Source: RUG572 sp964386385 (GTDB taxonomy: Bacteria > Verrucomicrobiota > Kiritimatiellia > RFP12 > UBA1067). From it: a DNA stretch of 64,000 nt. The notes under the pieces were generated by a model, which saw only the letters and a list, made by a program, of their open reading frames with translations, did not search any database and was not told the origin of the DNA. Shown here one piece after another: positions 41,919 to 50,247 of the stretch; within the stretch, counting starts at the first letter, position 1; every line of letters begins with the position of its first letter. A program made the position numbers and the translations under genes. The stretch spans positions 70,171-134,170 of the forward strand of contig CAYLRN010000007.1 in the NCBI GenBank assembly GCA_964386385.1, in the 5' to 3' direction.

Positions 41919-42782
41919 TCACAGCGTCGCGTCCGCGCCGGCGCGGTATGCGCGCGGGGTGATGCCGCAGTATCGCGTGAACTGCGCCGAGAAATGCTGC
42001 TGCGAGATGTAGCCCAGCTTGAACGCCACGCCGCCGAGCGTCGCGTGCGGCGCGCGCAGAAGCCTCATCGCCGCCTTCAGGCGCTCCCTCACCATGAACG
42101 CGTGCGGCGGATAGCCCGTCAGCCGGCAGAATTCCGCCGTGAGAAGCGACTCGCTCACGTTCGCCCTGCGGGCGAGTTCGGAGACGGACCGCCGGGCGAT
42201 GGGATTGCGGCGGATTTCCTCGACGAAGCCGCGGATCGTCTGCGACGCCGCAGCCGGCCGCCCCTTCGCCGTTCGGGCGGATTCGACGACGGACAGCACA
42301 AGGACGTTGAAGAACGTCGCAAGCGCGACGGCCTTCAGCGCGTCGTCCGGCCACGAGCGGTGGATTTCTATCATCTTGAGAAGGGCGCGGCGCGTGTCCG
42401 CCCGCTGCGGCATGGGGTCGCGCGGCAGCTGCGCGAGGCTTCGCCGCAGGTTCGCGTCCACCGCCCCGTCGCGGAAGCAGAGTCCGCAGCTGGACACGCC
42501 CTTGCGCGTCGTGTAGAGCCGGTGCCGCGTCTCCTCTGGAATGACGATCAGTTCGTTTGGGCGCATTTCGCGGCACGCGTCCTCCGTCTCGAACGTCAGG
42601 CATCCGCGAAGGCAGAGCGCCAGTTCCGTGCAGCCGGGATGGACGTGGAGCGGCGTCGGCGTGCGCGTGGCGGCGTATCCGCTCCGGTAGAGGAGCGGCA
42701 CCGCGGGGAAGCCGTCGTCCGAGAGGTCGGCCTTGAACGTCCCCTGCGGGTCGTCTCTGGCGCTGTCATGCGCGGCGCGCAA
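41919..42782 (-). CDS. AraC-family transcriptional regulator
   Basis: 287 residues. An N-terminal cupin-like sensor (PTPLHVHPGCTELALCLRG, ~45-65) is followed by two C-terminal helix-turn-helix motifs (SVSELARRANVSESLLTAEF and LGGVAFKLGYISQQHFSAQF), ending with TRYCGITPRAYR, the AraC signature. It overlaps the 3' end of the lyase gene by 17 bp and belongs to the minus-strand sialic-acid operon, so it most likely senses sialic acid or a breakdown product and controls these genes. Confidence 0.9.
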   Translation of the reverse strand: MRAAHDSARDDPQGTFKADLSDDGFPAVPLLYRSGYAATRTPTPLHVHPGCTELALCLRGCLTFETEDACREMRPNELIVIPEETRHRLYTTRKGVSSCGLCFRDGAVDANLRRSLAQLPRDPMPQRADTRRALLKMIEIHRSWPDDALKAVALATFFNVLVLSVVESARTAKGRPAAASQTIRGFVEEIRRNPIARRSVSELARRANVSESLLTAEFCRLTGYPPHAFMVRERLKAAMRLLRAPHATLGGVAFKLGYISQQHFSAQFTRYCGITPRAYRAGADATL

Positions 42783-43698
42783 AGTCCTTCTCCACGATGC
42801 CGAGCGCGGCGATGCGCTCCAGCAGTTCGCGTTCGCGTTCCGGCGCCACGGGCGCGTACGGCGCGCGGTAGAAGCCGCAGTCGATTCCGACGTGGCGCAT
42901 GAGGACCTTGATGTCGCTCCAGTTGTCCGGAAAGGCGTCGATCACCAGGTCTACGAGGCGGTTGGCCGCCGCCTGCCAGCGGCCCGCCTCGGCGAAGTCG
43001 TTGCGCGCGCAGCATTCGCAGATCTTCGCGAAGTGGCGCGGGATGAGGTTGTAGTTGAGGCCGATGCCGCCGGAGAACGTGTCGCCAAGCGCGAGCGCGG
43101 AGACGAGCAGCTCGTCGCAGCCGGCGAACCAGATTGTCTCCTTGTCCAGCATCCGGCGCAGGCGCTGGCAGACGTAGAAGTCCTTGCCCGTGTACTTGAT
43201 TCCCTTCACGTTCTTCAGGTCGAAGAGCCGCGCGTCGCGGTCCGGCACGAGCGCGGAGTTGAAGGCGTAGATGAGGAAGGGGAGGTCCGTCGCCTCGCTG
43301 ATGGCCTTGTAGTGGCGAAGGGTGGACGGGAAGTTCTGCCCGAAGTAGATCGGCGCGACGGACGACACCCAGTCCACGCCCGCCCGCGCCGCCGCCTTCG
43401 CAAGGGCAACCGCGTCGTCTGTGCGGACGCATCCGACCTGCGCGATGAACTTGCACCGCCCGCGCCCGGCTCTCACCGCGCGCCGGTACACCGTCTCCCT
43501 CTCCTCCGGCGTCAGCAGCGCGCCCTCGCCAGTGGAGCCCGTCAGATAGAATCCCTTCAGGCCTTCGCGCACGCCGTATTCCACCAGCGCCTCGATCGCC
43601 TCCTCGTTTACTTTCCCGTCTGCCGTGAACGGCGTGAACATTGCGCTGAACGCGCCCGCCATTCCCTTGAATTCGTCACCTTTCAGGTCAGGTGTCAT
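42766..43698 (-). CDS. nanA: N-acetylneuraminate lyase / dihydrodipicolinate synthase family
   Basis: 310 residues from the ATG at 43698, with AAAGGA before it; the frame is open far upstream but there overlaps the symporter gene. DapA/NanA fold motifs: GSTGEGALLTPEER (residues 54-67), catalytic Tyr144 (IYAFNS) and Schiff-base Lys168 (GIKYT). Gene context, between a NanM-symporter fusion and an AraC regulator and near a sialidase, makes sialic acid (cleaved to N-acetylmannosamine and pyruvate) the likely substrate. A different keto-acid sugar cannot be excluded from sequence alone. It starts inside the symporter stop (ATGA). Confidence 0.82.
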   Translation of the reverse strand: MTPDLKGDEFKGMAGAFSAMFTPFTADGKVNEEAIEALVEYGVREGLKGFYLTGSTGEGALLTPEERETVYRRAVRAGRGRCKFIAQVGCVRTDDAVALAKAAARAGVDWVSSVAPIYFGQNFPSTLRHYKAISEATDLPFLIYAFNSALVPDRDARLFDLKNVKGIKYTGKDFYVCQRLRRMLDKETIWFAGCDELLVSALALGDTFSGGIGLNYNLIPRHFAKICECCARNDFAEAGRWQAAANRLVDLVIDAFPDNWSDIKVLMRHVGIDCGFYRAPYAPVAPERERELLERIAALGIVEKDFARRA

Positions 43699-46322
43699 TT
43701 GCTCGTGTCCTTTCGTTTGCTGAAATCCCCCGTCGCCGCGCTGACGGCCGGCGCCACCACGAGGCACGCCGCCATCCCCAGGGCCCCGTAGAGAAGAAGA
43801 TGCGGCTTGCCCGCGCACGGCAGGACGTCCAGCCCCACCGCCACCACGTAGTTCGCCACAAGCCCCGCCGCCGCGCCGGCGCCGTTGACGTTCTTCATGA
43901 ACCGCCCCATGAAGAAGAGGCATCCCAGCCCCGCCGTCAGCACTCCCAGGAAACGCTGGAACTGGTCGTAGATCGCGTAGACCTCCATGTTCGCGAGCAT
44001 CAGAGCCACCGCGCCGCCGAGGACTCCCGTCGCCACCGTCGCCGCGCGCCCGACCGCCAGCCGTTCGCGGTCCGTCGCCCCGCTGCGGATGCGCGCCCAG
44101 AAGTCCACCGTGAACGCCGTAGCGGCGGAGTTGAGGTTTGCCGAGACCGTGGACATCGTCGCCGCCGCAACCGCCGAGAGGATCAGCCCGGACACGTAGT
44201 CCGGCATCCCCGTCGCGATGAAGACGGGCAGGATGGAATCCGTCTTCGGCACGGAGACGTCCAGCATCGCCGGGTTCGACCGGTAGAACGTCCATAGCAG
44301 CGTCCCCAGCGCGAAGAAGAACGCCGAGTTGACGAACGACAGCGCGCCGTTGAAGAGAATCGACTTCCTCGCCCCCGCCTCGTCCGTCGTCGTCATGTAC
44401 CTCTGCACGACGCACTGGTCCGACGTGTACGAGGCGAGGTTCGCGACAAGCCCGCCCGCGAACACCACCCAGAACGTCGGCCGCGACCAGTCCAGCGCCC
44501 AGTCGAACGCACGGAACTTCCCCGCCGCGCGCCCCGTCTCCACGAACCCCGCGAACCCGCCGTCCGTCCCGCATATGAGAATGCCGACGATCGTGCCGAT
44601 GCTCGCGAAGAGAATGAGCGACTGCACGAAGTCGCTCCACACCACCGCCTCCACGCCGCCCAGTACGCAGTAGACCACCGTCACCGCGCTCACCGCCACG
44701 ATGGCCGCGTTGATGTCGACGTCCAGCACCGCGCACAGCGCCACCGCCGGCAGATAGGTCACTACCGCCGTCCGCGCCACCATGAAGAGGATGAACGCCG
44801 CAGACGCGAACAGCCGGCACGTCGCGTTGAACCGCACCTCCAGGTACTCGTACGCGCTCGTCAGGTTCATCTTCCTGAAGAAGGGCAGATAGTAGCGCGT
44901 CACGACCGGCGCAAGGAGCGGAATGCCGAACGTTATCGGCCAGTACGACCAGTCGCCGGCGTAGGCGAGAGCCGGAATGGAGAGGAACGTGATCGACGAG
45001 AACATCGTCGCGTAGATCGAAAGCGACGCCACCCACCACGGCACCCGCCCGCCCCCGCGGAAATAGTCGTCCGTCGTCCTGTTGCGGCGCATGAACCACA
45101 CGCCCATCAGCGCCATGCCGATGAGATAGACCGCCACGACGGCCAGGTTCACCGCGCTGTACGGCTTCGCCCGGACGATCCGCCCGATCGCCCCCGCGTC
45201 CGTGCGCACTCCGCCGGCGATCTCTCCGCCAGACAGAAGAACGCGGTTCCCCGGCAGCGGCGCCACCGCCGCGCCGCACCGTCCGAGAAACGGCGTCTCG
45301 TCCAGCTCGAACCACTTCCCCGTCACCGTGTGTAGGACGCGCGGCCTCCGCGCGAACCGGTAGTCCTCCGGCGCCATCCTGCGGAAGAGCGCCAGCCTGT
45401 CCGGCGCCGCCGCGATTTTTTTGACGACCTCCCTGTCCCCTCCGCCGAAGACGATCACGTGCTGGTTTCCCGACGCCATCGCCACCGCGCCAGTGAACGC
45501 GCGCGCCGCGCATTCGCCCTCCGGCCCGCCGATCCGCTCCCACTCCGTCGCCATCTCAGGAGCGATGACGAGCCGCCAGCAGCTCCCTGCCGCGTTTGCC
45601 TCGCCTGCCGGCGTCTCGTCCGCGAACGCATAGAGCGCCCGCTTTCCGCCCTCCGCCATCTGCACCGCCGCGACCGGCTGGGCCGATTCCACCGGCAGGC
45701 GCGGCAGCGCCTTCCACCGCGGCGCGTCTTCCGCAATGTCGATCTCCCAGACGTTCGATTCCGGCTTCGCTCCCGCGCCGTCCTCTGTCCGCCCCCCGCC
45801 GACCACGAACACCCTCTCGCCCCACGCCGCCGCGGCCGGCATCGAGACCGGGAAGGGGAACGGCGGCAGCGGCGCCGTGCGCACCTCGCCCGTCGCCTCG
45901 TCCAGCGACAGCGTGAACGCCGCGCGCGACGCCTTCGCGCCCGCGCCGTCCGCGCCACCGACGCAGACGATTCCGCGCGCCGTCGTCGCGCATCCGCCCT
46001 CGCCCGCCGCGCGCGGCAGCTTTCCCACGAGCCGCCACTCCGGCTTCTCCTCGTCCGGGTCGAGCGCGTACACTTCGTCGTGGAAGACCTTTCTTCCGCC
46101 GTCCACGAGCGGCACGTCGCAGAAGTTCGCGCCGCCCGCCACGACCGCGCGCCCGTCGGTGAACCCGTGGAAGCTCCGCGCGACGCCGGGGTTCGGACGC
46201 CCTTCGCCCGCCCTGCGCGGCAGCGGCAGGTTCCCGCCCCAGTCGATCCTCTCGGCGGCGCGTCCGCCCGCCGCCAGCCCCAGCGCGAGGCACAGCATCG
46301 TCGTTGTAAGTCGCAGATTCAT
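43695..46322 (-). CDS. NanM-like kelch mutarotase fused to a sodium:solute symporter
   Basis: 875 residues from the ATG at 46322. A signal peptide (~1-22) precedes a kelch beta-propeller (~30-370) with repeats such as RAVVAGGANF, GIVCVGGADG, RVFVVGGGRT and HVIVFGGGD. This resembles N-acetylneuraminate mutarotase (NanM). From ~385 to 875 there are about 13 membrane segments of the SSS family (VAVYLIGMALMGVWF, SSITFLSIPALAYAGDW, SDQCVVQRYMTTTDE). The fusion would convert alpha- to beta-sialic acid outside and import it with sodium. The same architecture is known in other sialic-acid users. Its -10 lies 8 nt from the ATG. Confidence 0.88.
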   Translation of the reverse strand: MNLRLTTTMLCLALGLAAGGRAAERIDWGGNLPLPRRAGEGRPNPGVARSFHGFTDGRAVVAGGANFCDVPLVDGGRKVFHDEVYALDPDEEKPEWRLVGKLPRAAGEGGCATTARGIVCVGGADGAGAKASRAAFTLSLDEATGEVRTAPLPPFPFPVSMPAAAAWGERVFVVGGGRTEDGAGAKPESNVWEIDIAEDAPRWKALPRLPVESAQPVAAVQMAEGGKRALYAFADETPAGEANAAGSCWRLVIAPEMATEWERIGGPEGECAARAFTGAVAMASGNQHVIVFGGGDREVVKKIAAAPDRLALFRRMAPEDYRFARRPRVLHTVTGKWFELDETPFLGRCGAAVAPLPGNRVLLSGGEIAGGVRTDAGAIGRIVRAKPYSAVNLAVVAVYLIGMALMGVWFMRRNRTTDDYFRGGGRVPWWVASLSIYATMFSSITFLSIPALAYAGDWSYWPITFGIPLLAPVVTRYYLPFFRKMNLTSAYEYLEVRFNATCRLFASAAFILFMVARTAVVTYLPAVALCAVLDVDINAAIVAVSAVTVVYCVLGGVEAVVWSDFVQSLILFASIGTIVGILICGTDGGFAGFVETGRAAGKFRAFDWALDWSRPTFWVVFAGGLVANLASYTSDQCVVQRYMTTTDEAGARKSILFNGALSFVNSAFFFALGTLLWTFYRSNPAMLDVSVPKTDSILPVFIATGMPDYVSGLILSAVAAATMSTVSANLNSAATAFTVDFWARIRSGATDRERLAVGRAATVATGVLGGAVALMLANMEVYAIYDQFQRFLGVLTAGLGCLFFMGRFMKNVNGAGAAAGLVANYVVAVGLDVLPCAGKPHLLLYGALGMAACLVVAPAVSAATGDFSKRKDTSK

Positions 46323-46330
46323 TTGCACCC

Positions 46331-46339
46331 ATTCTACCA
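46331..46339 (-). promoter_or_regulatory. Extended -10 abutting the symporter-fusion start
   Basis: Minus strand TGG-TAGAAT, 8 nt before the ATG at 46322; suggests a leaderless nan operon mRNA. Confidence 0.55.
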
Positions 46340-46407
46340 TAAGGAACGCCTGCGGATTTATGCGTTTGCCGAAATGCGCGTTTGGACAAATCCCGTCCCC
46401 CGCCACG

Positions 46408-46416
46408 TGGTATACT
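46408..46416 (+). promoter_or_regulatory. Extended -10 upstream of the sialidase
   Basis: TGG-TATACT, 132 bp before the sialidase ATG; no clear -35. It faces away from the minus-strand nan promoter 70 bp to the left, a layout suited to shared control. Confidence 0.5.
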
Positions 46417-46548
46417 CTATTCTAGCATGATTGATTTCAGCATGATTATTGCACTGTCCAGAGACAATGGGCGCAACAGCGCTCTGCGTCTCTGCGCCTC
46501 TGCGTTGAAAAACACCTCTTCACACTAACCACCAACCACTGGACACTT

Positions 46549-47742
46549 ATGGAAAAGCAAATCTCCCTTGCCCTCACCCTTGCCCTCTGCCTTGCGTCGC
46601 CGACGATGGCGGCGCAGCCTTCCGCCGCGCCCGCCAGGTCGCCGCGCGCGGAAGTCATATGGACGCGCGCGGTGTCGCCGAATCCGGAGCGGTACGTCGG
46701 CTGGCCTTCTGTGGTGCGCCTCGCCAACGGCGACGTCATGGCTGTCTTCTCGGGCGACCGCGACGCGCACATCTGCCCGTGGGGCAAGGTGCAGATGGTG
46801 CGTTCGTCGGACGACGGCGAGACCTGGACGCAGCCGGTCACCCTCGCCAACGGCCCGATCGACGACCGCGACGCCGGAATCGTCCAGCTCCCGGACGGCA
46901 AGATCGTCGTCACCTACTTCACCTCCGTCGCCTATCGCGACGCCCTGCGCGGCAAGACGTTCCCGCGCTCCGATCCGCGCTACTGGTGGCAGCGCCACGA
47001 CGAGAAGATCTCCCCCGAAACACGTCAGGCGGCCCTCGGCTTCTACCGCCTTGAATCCACCGACGACGGCAGGACCTGGTCGAAGCCGGAGAAGATGAAG
47101 GTCAGCCACGCGCCGCACGGTCCCGCCGTCCTCAACGACGGCTCGCTCCTCATGCTCGGCCGCTCCTTCGCCAACTCCCAGCTCGGCGCCGGCGAATCCG
47201 GCCGCACCATCATCAGCGCCTGGCGCTCCACCGACGCCGGCCGCACGTGGGCCTGCCTCTGTCCGGAACTCGCCGACGTCGACGGCGAGAACTCCCGCCC
47301 GCACATGTTCCACGAACCACACGCCGCCCAGCTCCCCGACGGCACGATCGTCGGCCTCCTCCGCTACCACGGCGCCGACGGCTGCATGCGCCAGACCGTC
47401 TCCCGCGACGGCGGCCGCACGTGGACTCCCATGACGAAGACGCCCATGCTCGGACTTCCCCCGCACCTTCTCGTCCTCCCCGACGGCAAGCTCGTCAACG
47501 TCTACGGCCGCCGCCTCCTCAAGCCCGGCGGCTACGGCGAATACGCCTGCATCTCCGACGACGGCGGCCGCACGTGGGACGTCGCCAACGAAATCTGCCT
47601 TTCGAAGTCCGAAGACAACGACCTCGGCTACCCCGCCTCCTGCCTCCTCGGCGACGGCTCGATCCTTACCGTCTACTACCAGCGCCCGAAGCCCGGCGCC
47701 CGCCAGACCCTCATGGCCACCAAATGGCGGGTCAGGGATTAA
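46549..47742 (+). CDS. Exo-alpha-sialidase, secreted
   Basis: 397 residues with a signal peptide (residues 1-22, ending PTMAA). Five Asp-box repeats are visible: SSDDGETWT, STDDGRTWS, STDAGRTWA, SRDGGRTWT and SDDGGRTWD. An early Arg (RYVGWPSVVRL) and DDRDAGIVQLPDG region fit the six-bladed sialidase propeller with its arginine triad. It would release terminal sialic acid from glycoproteins outside the cell for the divergently encoded importer and lyase. The TAA stop lies within the first unit of an octamer repeat array. Confidence 0.9.
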   Translation: MEKQISLALTLALCLASPTMAAQPSAAPARSPRAEVIWTRAVSPNPERYVGWPSVVRLANGDVMAVFSGDRDAHICPWGKVQMVRSSDDGETWTQPVTLANGPIDDRDAGIVQLPDGKIVVTYFTSVAYRDALRGKTFPRSDPRYWWQRHDEKISPETRQAALGFYRLESTDDGRTWSKPEKMKVSHAPHGPAVLNDGSLLMLGRSFANSQLGAGESGRTIISAWRSTDAGRTWACLCPELADVDGENSRPHMFHEPHAAQLPDGTIVGLLRYHGADGCMRQTVSRDGGRTWTPMTKTPMLGLPPHLLVLPDGKLVNVYGRRLLKPGGYGEYACISDDGGRTWDVANEICLSKSEDNDLGYPASCLLGDGSILTVYYQRPKPGARQTLMATKWRVRD

Positions 47743-48056
47743 GTGGTTAAGTGGTTAAGCAGTTAAGTGGTTAAGTGATTAAGTAGTCAAGTGGCTCTTC
47801 GCTCTTCCGCCCCGCTCGGGAGGGTCGCGCTCCTGCGCGACCGCCCCCCTCACCCTGCTCCCCCATCGGGGGGGGGGGGGGGCGGGGGCATCCCCCCACC
47901 CGTCCGTCGCATCCCCCCGCAAAAAAAAGGGATTTTCCCCGTCATCGCCTGTCATCCTCCCGTCGTTGGCGCATATAGTACATTGGTTGACTTGTTGCAC
48001 AACCGAGGCGCTTGCCCAGGGCGCTTCGGTTTTGTGTTTTTTTTTCGCCCACCCTC
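47738..48056. other. Gene-free stretch with octamer array, palindrome and G-tract
   Basis: Octamer units (TTAAGTGG and variants, period 8) at 47738-47794, about seven copies; a GGTCGCGC/GCGCGACC palindrome at 47823-47842; a run of fifteen G at 47868-47882 followed by CGGGGG; an A8 run at 47923-47930; and a terminator at 48002-48045. No coding potential seen. Confidence 0.7.
48002..48045 (+). terminator. Strong rho-independent terminator
   Basis: Ten-base arms ACCGAGGCGC and GCGCTTCGGT (one G:U) with a 9-base loop, then a T-rich tail ending in nine T. A smaller GGTTG/CAACC hairpin lies just upstream (47984-48003). It may end the sialidase transcript or an unseen small RNA. Confidence 0.75.
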
Positions 48057-48085
48057 TTGCGTTCCCATTCTGCCTTTGGTATACT
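48057..48085 (+). promoter_or_regulatory. Promoter of the Cys-rich exported protein
   Basis: TTGCGT (48057-48062), 17-bp spacer, TGG-extended TATACT (48080-48085). It predicts a ~185-nt leader. Confidence 0.8.
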
Positions 48086-48091
48086 CCCATC

Positions 48092-48275
48092 GTTTTCTGA
48101 CCGCGGAAGTGGATTCGGATGCGATGTCCGAGCCTGGGTTAACCTCGGGCATTGGAACGACGGTCCATGGAGGCGGGAGGAGGCAAACAAGTTAACCACC
48201 GAGTAGGGACTGAGGCCGGGTGGCTGGGGAACTGAAAGGTACAAGGGGCGCAAGCCCCGGAGAAGCAAAATCAAG
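48092..48275 (+). promoter_or_regulatory. Long structured 5' leader
   Basis: The leader can form several hairpins: TGTCCGAG/CTCGGGCA (48125-48151), CCACC/GGTGG (48196-48223), and GGGGC-GCAA-GCCCC, a perfect stem with a GNRA tetraloop, at 48245-48258, right before the GGAG ribosome site. GGTTAACC-type words occur twice. It matches no riboswitch class I can recall; function unknown. Confidence 0.5.
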
Positions 48276-49028
48276 ATGAAGAAGATCATCGCCCTTGCGG
48301 CCATCGCCGCCGTCGGCGCCACGTTCGGCGCGTGTGAAGAGTCGGCCGACTGCGTGTTCGCCTATTCCGTGTCCCTTTCCGGCAAGACCTCGGTCGCCAA
48401 GGCCACCAAGGCCAAGCCGTCGCAGTGCGTCGAAGCCGATTGCTATCGCAAGTCCGGCTCCTTCAAGGCCAAGGGCTTCATCTACGGCCAGACCACGGCC
48501 ACCGAAGCCGACGAGTCCACCTGCACCGACGCCAGCTGCGGCTGCAACGAGTTCGATGCGATCACCACCTACGTCTGGAACACCAAGACGCTTGAGAAGC
48601 TCGGCGACGTCGAGTTCACCTCCCTCGCCCGCATCGGCTCGACGGCGTTCAAGAAGGCCACGACGGTCGAAGTCGTTGGCAAGCTCGACGACCTCACGCT
48701 CGCCGGCTTCGGCAAGTACGACGCCAAGAAGAACTACCTGAAGTCGGCCTCCGGCTACTTCGCCGGCACGCTCGACGTTCCGGAGTGCGAGACCTGCGAG
48801 TATGACGCGGACAGCTGCGAGGACGCCTGCGCGTCGACCGCTTCCTCCGCGTTCAAGATCTGCGCGGAAGAGGACTCCGACGCCGAAGCCGTTCCCGCCT
48901 ACGGCAAGTGGACGGTCAAGTACAACAAGTCCGCCGTCAAGAAGCTGACGAAGAACTTCGCCGAGAGCGCCATCGTTCCGGCCAAGGTCCTCGCGGCCAA
49001 CGCGGACGACGCCGACGACAACACCTAA
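48276..49028 (+). CDS. Cys-rich exported protein of unknown function
   Basis: 250 residues. The N-terminus (KKIIALAAIAAVGATFG) is a signal peptide. The mature part is rich in Lys, Ala, Asp and Cys; Cys occur in pairs or clusters (SQCVEADC; STCTDASCGC; ECETCEYDADSCEDAC), suggesting several disulfides or metal sites. The C-terminus is acidic (NADDADDNT). No family recognised. A strong promoter, long folded leader and its own terminator-like hairpin (49079-49106) suggest a highly or tightly regulated single gene. A surface-layer or matrix protein is possible but unproven. Confidence 0.75.
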   Translation: MKKIIALAAIAAVGATFGACEESADCVFAYSVSLSGKTSVAKATKAKPSQCVEADCYRKSGSFKAKGFIYGQTTATEADESTCTDASCGCNEFDAITTYVWNTKTLEKLGDVEFTSLARIGSTAFKKATTVEVVGKLDDLTLAGFGKYDAKKNYLKSASGYFAGTLDVPECETCEYDADSCEDACASTASSAFKICAEEDSDAEAVPAYGKWTVKYNKSAVKKLTKNFAESAIVPAKVLAANADDADDNT

Positions 49029-49078
49029 GTTGACGACTGCTGTCAGAGAAGAGAAGTGAATGCTACTCTTCACGAAGA

Positions 49079-49106
49079 GCGCGGGTGACGGGAACGTCAT
49101 CCGCGC
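49079..49106 (+). terminator. Hairpin after the Cys-rich protein gene
   Basis: Twelve-base arms (one G:U) around a GGAA loop, followed by CTTTCC and an AT-rich stretch; a weak terminator or attenuator between two genes. Confidence 0.55.
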
Positions 49107-49131
49107 CTTTCCAATTTCAGTCATTTCAGTT

Positions 49132-50247
49132 ATGAAAAAAAGCGGGCTTCATAACCTGGCCGCCTCGTTGCGCCTCCTCCAGTTTCTGCGGCTGACGGCC
49201 GGGGTGTCTCTGGCGGTTGCGCTTCTGTCCGCCGGCTGTGCGCGGGACGACGGGCGGACGGACGACGGCACCGCCCTGGGGCGGCTGCGGTCGTCGGACG
49301 TCGTGGTGTCCGTCAACGGCGCGTCCCTGACGAAATCCGCGCTGCTCGCCCGCGTCGGGACGATGGACGCCCTGCGCCGGCGTCGCCGCCCGAACGCGAA
49401 GGCGAAGGACGAGACGGCGAACCGCCTTTCGCTCTGCCGCGCCTACGAGCCGGTGTTCATCGAACAGGCGCTTCTCGAAGACTGGGCGAAGCGCGAGAAC
49501 GTGGAAATCCCGTCCGCCACGTTGAAGGAATACGAACGCCGCGCGTTCCGCAACATGCGGACGAAGACGGACAAGTCGCTCGAAGACCTTTTCAACGCCC
49601 CCGGCGTCGACCCGGGCGAACTGCGCGCGCAGATCCGCGGCGAGGCCCTGCGCAAGACCGTGGCGGACGCCCTTGCCGCGAAGTCCCCCACCAACCTCCC
49701 GCCAGACTTCGCGCAGCGCGAACTCGCCGAAATGCGCGCCTACAACGCCGTCATGGCGCAGACGAACATCCTCATCCACGCCCGCGCAACGAACGTGTGG
49801 GAAAGGCTGAAGTCCGGAGCCGATTTCGTCGCCACCGCGCGCAGGTTCACCGAAATCCCCGAAGAGGTGGAGGACAACGGCGAATGGGGGACGCTGGACG
49901 ACCAGTTCCTCGCCGACGACCCCGCGCTCCTCGCCGCGATAAAGAACCTGAAGCCCGGCGAGTTCACCCCGCCCATGGAGGGCGACAACGGGCTGATGGT
50001 CGCGAAGCTCGACGGGCGGACCGAGGACGGCTCGTACGAGCTCTCCCGCATATTCTTCCGCCTTCCGCTGATGATCGAATGCCCCACGCCGGAGGAGATC
50101 GTCGCGACGGCGCGGGAGACGCATCGCAAGAACCTTTTCAACGAACTGCTGAAAAACTTGAAGGCGACGGCGGACATCAGGCGTCCGCACGGACGGGACC
50201 TGTTCAAGCCGCCCCGGCCGCCGGCCACGAAGGAGAAGAGAAAATGA
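49132..50247 (+). CDS. Parvulin-type peptidyl-prolyl isomerase lipoprotein (SurA/PrsA-like)
   Basis: 371 residues from the ATG at 49132, chosen because it gives a compact lipoprotein signal (ending LLSAGC) and lies after the upstream hairpin; an ATG at 49060 is in frame. The N-terminal region is a SurA-like helical chaperone domain (~50-215, with VVVSVNGASLTKSALLARV). The region ~225-330 has parvulin features (HARATNVWERLKSGADFVATARRF, GEWGTLDDQFLADDPALLAAIKNLKPGEFTPPMEGDNGLMVAKL). It should help fold exported proteins. It overlaps the giant exoprotein gene by ATGA, which suggests a dedicated chaperone for the following product. Confidence 0.78.
   Translation: MKKSGLHNLAASLRLLQFLRLTAGVSLAVALLSAGCARDDGRTDDGTALGRLRSSDVVVSVNGASLTKSALLARVGTMDALRRRRRPNAKAKDETANRLSLCRAYEPVFIEQALLEDWAKRENVEIPSATLKEYERRAFRNMRTKTDKSLEDLFNAPGVDPGELRAQIRGEALRKTVADALAAKSPTNLPPDFAQRELAEMRAYNAVMAQTNILIHARATNVWERLKSGADFVATARRFTEIPEEVEDNGEWGTLDDQFLADDPALLAAIKNLKPGEFTPPMEGDNGLMVAKLDGRTEDGSYELSRIFFRLPLMIECPTPEEIVATARETHRKNLFNELLKNLKATADIRRPHGRDLFKPPRPPATKEKRK

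Noticed and set aside
43699..45543. Upstream extension of the lyase frame
   Set aside because: It runs antiparallel in phase through the symporter code and contains only Gly/Arg-rich shadow text; the ATG at 43698 has a good ribosome site and family start.
48200..48275. Leader text resembling part of 23S rRNA (GGGGAACTGAAA ... GGAGAAG)
   Set aside because: Similarity covers only a few short words and breaks at the hairpin; probably chance.
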